Positions 63,357 through 64,000 of a stretch of 64,000 bases of DNA are shown piece after piece. The first letter of the stretch is position 1. The number at the start of each line of letters is the position of its first letter. The position numbers were made by a program, and so were the translations under genes. Under the pieces are notes generated by a model. That model saw only the letters and a program-made list of their open reading frames with translations. It was not told the DNA's origin and made no database searches. This DNA comes from Lentisalinibacter salinarum (GTDB taxonomy: Bacteria; Pseudomonadota; Gammaproteobacteria; Steroidobacterales; Woeseiaceae). Location of the stretch: assembly GCF_040706555.1 (NCBI RefSeq), contig NZ_JAPDRH010000004.1, positions 248,001-312,000 of the forward strand. The letters are read 5' to 3'.

Positions 63357-64000
63357 ATGAGCCGCCGCCATCCGCGTCCCCGTCCCGCCCGCTCGCTCGC
63401 CGTCCGGGGTTTCGGCGACGCCGCCCTGCCATCGGCTATCCCCGCGACCCTCGCAATCGCACTCCTCGCCGGGGTCCTCCTGGCCGCCGCCGCGCTAGCC
63501 GCCCCTGTGCCCGAGTCGGAGCAAGTGGACATCGACCTGCGCCGTACCACACTGGTGGTCCGCGACATCGACGCCTCGCTCGCTTTCTACCGCGACGCGC
63601 TCGGCATGGAGGTGATCTACGACCGGGCCATCCGCACGCCGCGGGACGCGGCCACGGACGAGGAGGCCGACATCGCCCGCCGTCTGGTCTTCCTGCGGGC
63701 GAACGACGACTACGTCGGCATCATCGGGCTGCTGCAGTACGTGAAACCGGCCAAGCCACCGGCGAACCAGGGCCTGGAGCCGTTCACGCCGGGCAGCATG
63801 GTGCTGCTGTTCAACACCAGTGACCTCGCGGCCCGGTTCGAGGCGGCGCGCAACGTCATCGGCGTGCGCGTGCTGAGCGAACCCCGGGAGATCAGCTATC
63901 CCTCCTACGACGGCAAGGGCACCATCCCCGTGCTGGTGAGCGTGCTCACCGACCCGGACGGCTTCGTCATCGAGCTGAACCAGCTCCTCGGCGAGCTGCG
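63357..64000 (+). CDS. Secreted VOC-family (glyoxalase/dioxygenase fold) protein, 3' end outside window
   Basis: The reading frame from ATG 63357 stays open to the window end (214 codons seen). An N-terminal basic region and long Ala/Leu-rich stretch (residues about 28-49, ending AAALAAP) look like a signal peptide. A vicinal-oxygen-chelate domain follows: RRTTLVVRDIDASLAFYRDA, LGMEVIYDR, and the C-terminal LTDPDGFVIELNQL, where Glu is the usual metal ligand. Substrates of this family vary too much to assign. AGGAGTGACCGCT precedes the start. A periplasmic location is unusual for the family. The gene is divergent from the MFS gene. Confidence 0.82.
   Translation, partial: MSRRHPRPRPARSLAVRGFGDAALPSAIPATLAIALLAGVLLAAAALAAPVPESEQVDIDLRRTTLVVRDIDASLAFYRDALGMEVIYDRAIRTPRDAATDEEADIARRLVFLRANDDYVGIIGLLQYVKPAKPPANQGLEPFTPGSMVLLFNTSDLAARFEAARNVIGVRVLSEPREISYPSYDGKGTIPVLVSVLTDPDGFVIELNQLLGEL

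Overview
The window looks like the chromosome of a high-GC gammaproteobacterium that makes PEP-CTERM/exosortase-type exported proteins. Pointers are a PrsR-type sigma-54 activator, three PEP-CTERM proteins behind -24/-12 promoters, a GlrK-lipoprotein-GlrR operon, Bfr/Bfd iron storage, and a GTAG-type REP family with its own RAYT transposase. I cannot name the genus. Base composition drops visibly in the acyltransferase gene (6.9-8.1 kb) and around 11.5-12.6 kb, which suggests acquired or less adapted DNA there.

Layout. 1-6.7 kb: 3' part of a very large secreted protein (radical copper oxidase, beta-propeller, two c-heme sites, three golvesin-like domains) followed at once by an SCO copper chaperone. 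6.9-9.7 kb: a membrane acyltransferase, a decayed cytochrome-like remnant, and a sigma-54-driven PEP-CTERM protein. 9.7-11.5 kb: gltX and a tRNA-Ala/tRNA-Glu operon. 11.8-19.7 kb: an accessory region with a methyltransferase, an exported beta-helix protein, two VanZ-like proteins, a Tat-substrate/PqqD-like/HprK-like kinase/nucleotidyltransferase cassette (HPr-rel-A type) with its own sigma-54 promoter, and a second PEP-CTERM gene. 19.8-23.2 kb: a paired acyl-CoA dehydrogenase operon and a HigBA toxin-antitoxin module. 23.3-38.3 kb: one 5003-residue autotransporter with about 60 glycine-rich repeats, flanked on both sides by related REP-bounded hairpin elements. 38.6-42.4 kb: small lipoprotein, Bfr, Bfd and a TonB-dependent receptor with Fur-box-like sites. 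42.7-45.7 kb: prsR, a third PEP-CTERM gene and the RAYT. 45.8-50.3 kb: the GlrR-lipoprotein-GlrK operon and galE. 50.6-63.2 kb: a metalloprotease-like lipoprotein, a second lipoprotein, two large cyclic-di-GMP proteins flanking an N-formylglutamate amidohydrolase/carboxylate-amine ligase pair, and an NTP/NDP-exchange-like MFS transporter. The window ends inside a secreted VOC-family protein.

How it fits together. Four loci (8.8, 15.4, 19.0 and 44.2 kb) share near-consensus sigma-54 promoters; PrsR at 42.7 kb is the obvious candidate activator. This would put the HPr-rel-A cassette in the same regulon as the PEP-CTERM proteins. REP elements have shaped gene ends: five genes use the TAG of a REP's GTAG head as their stop codon, and one REP lies in frame inside the signal-peptide region of the TonB receptor gene.
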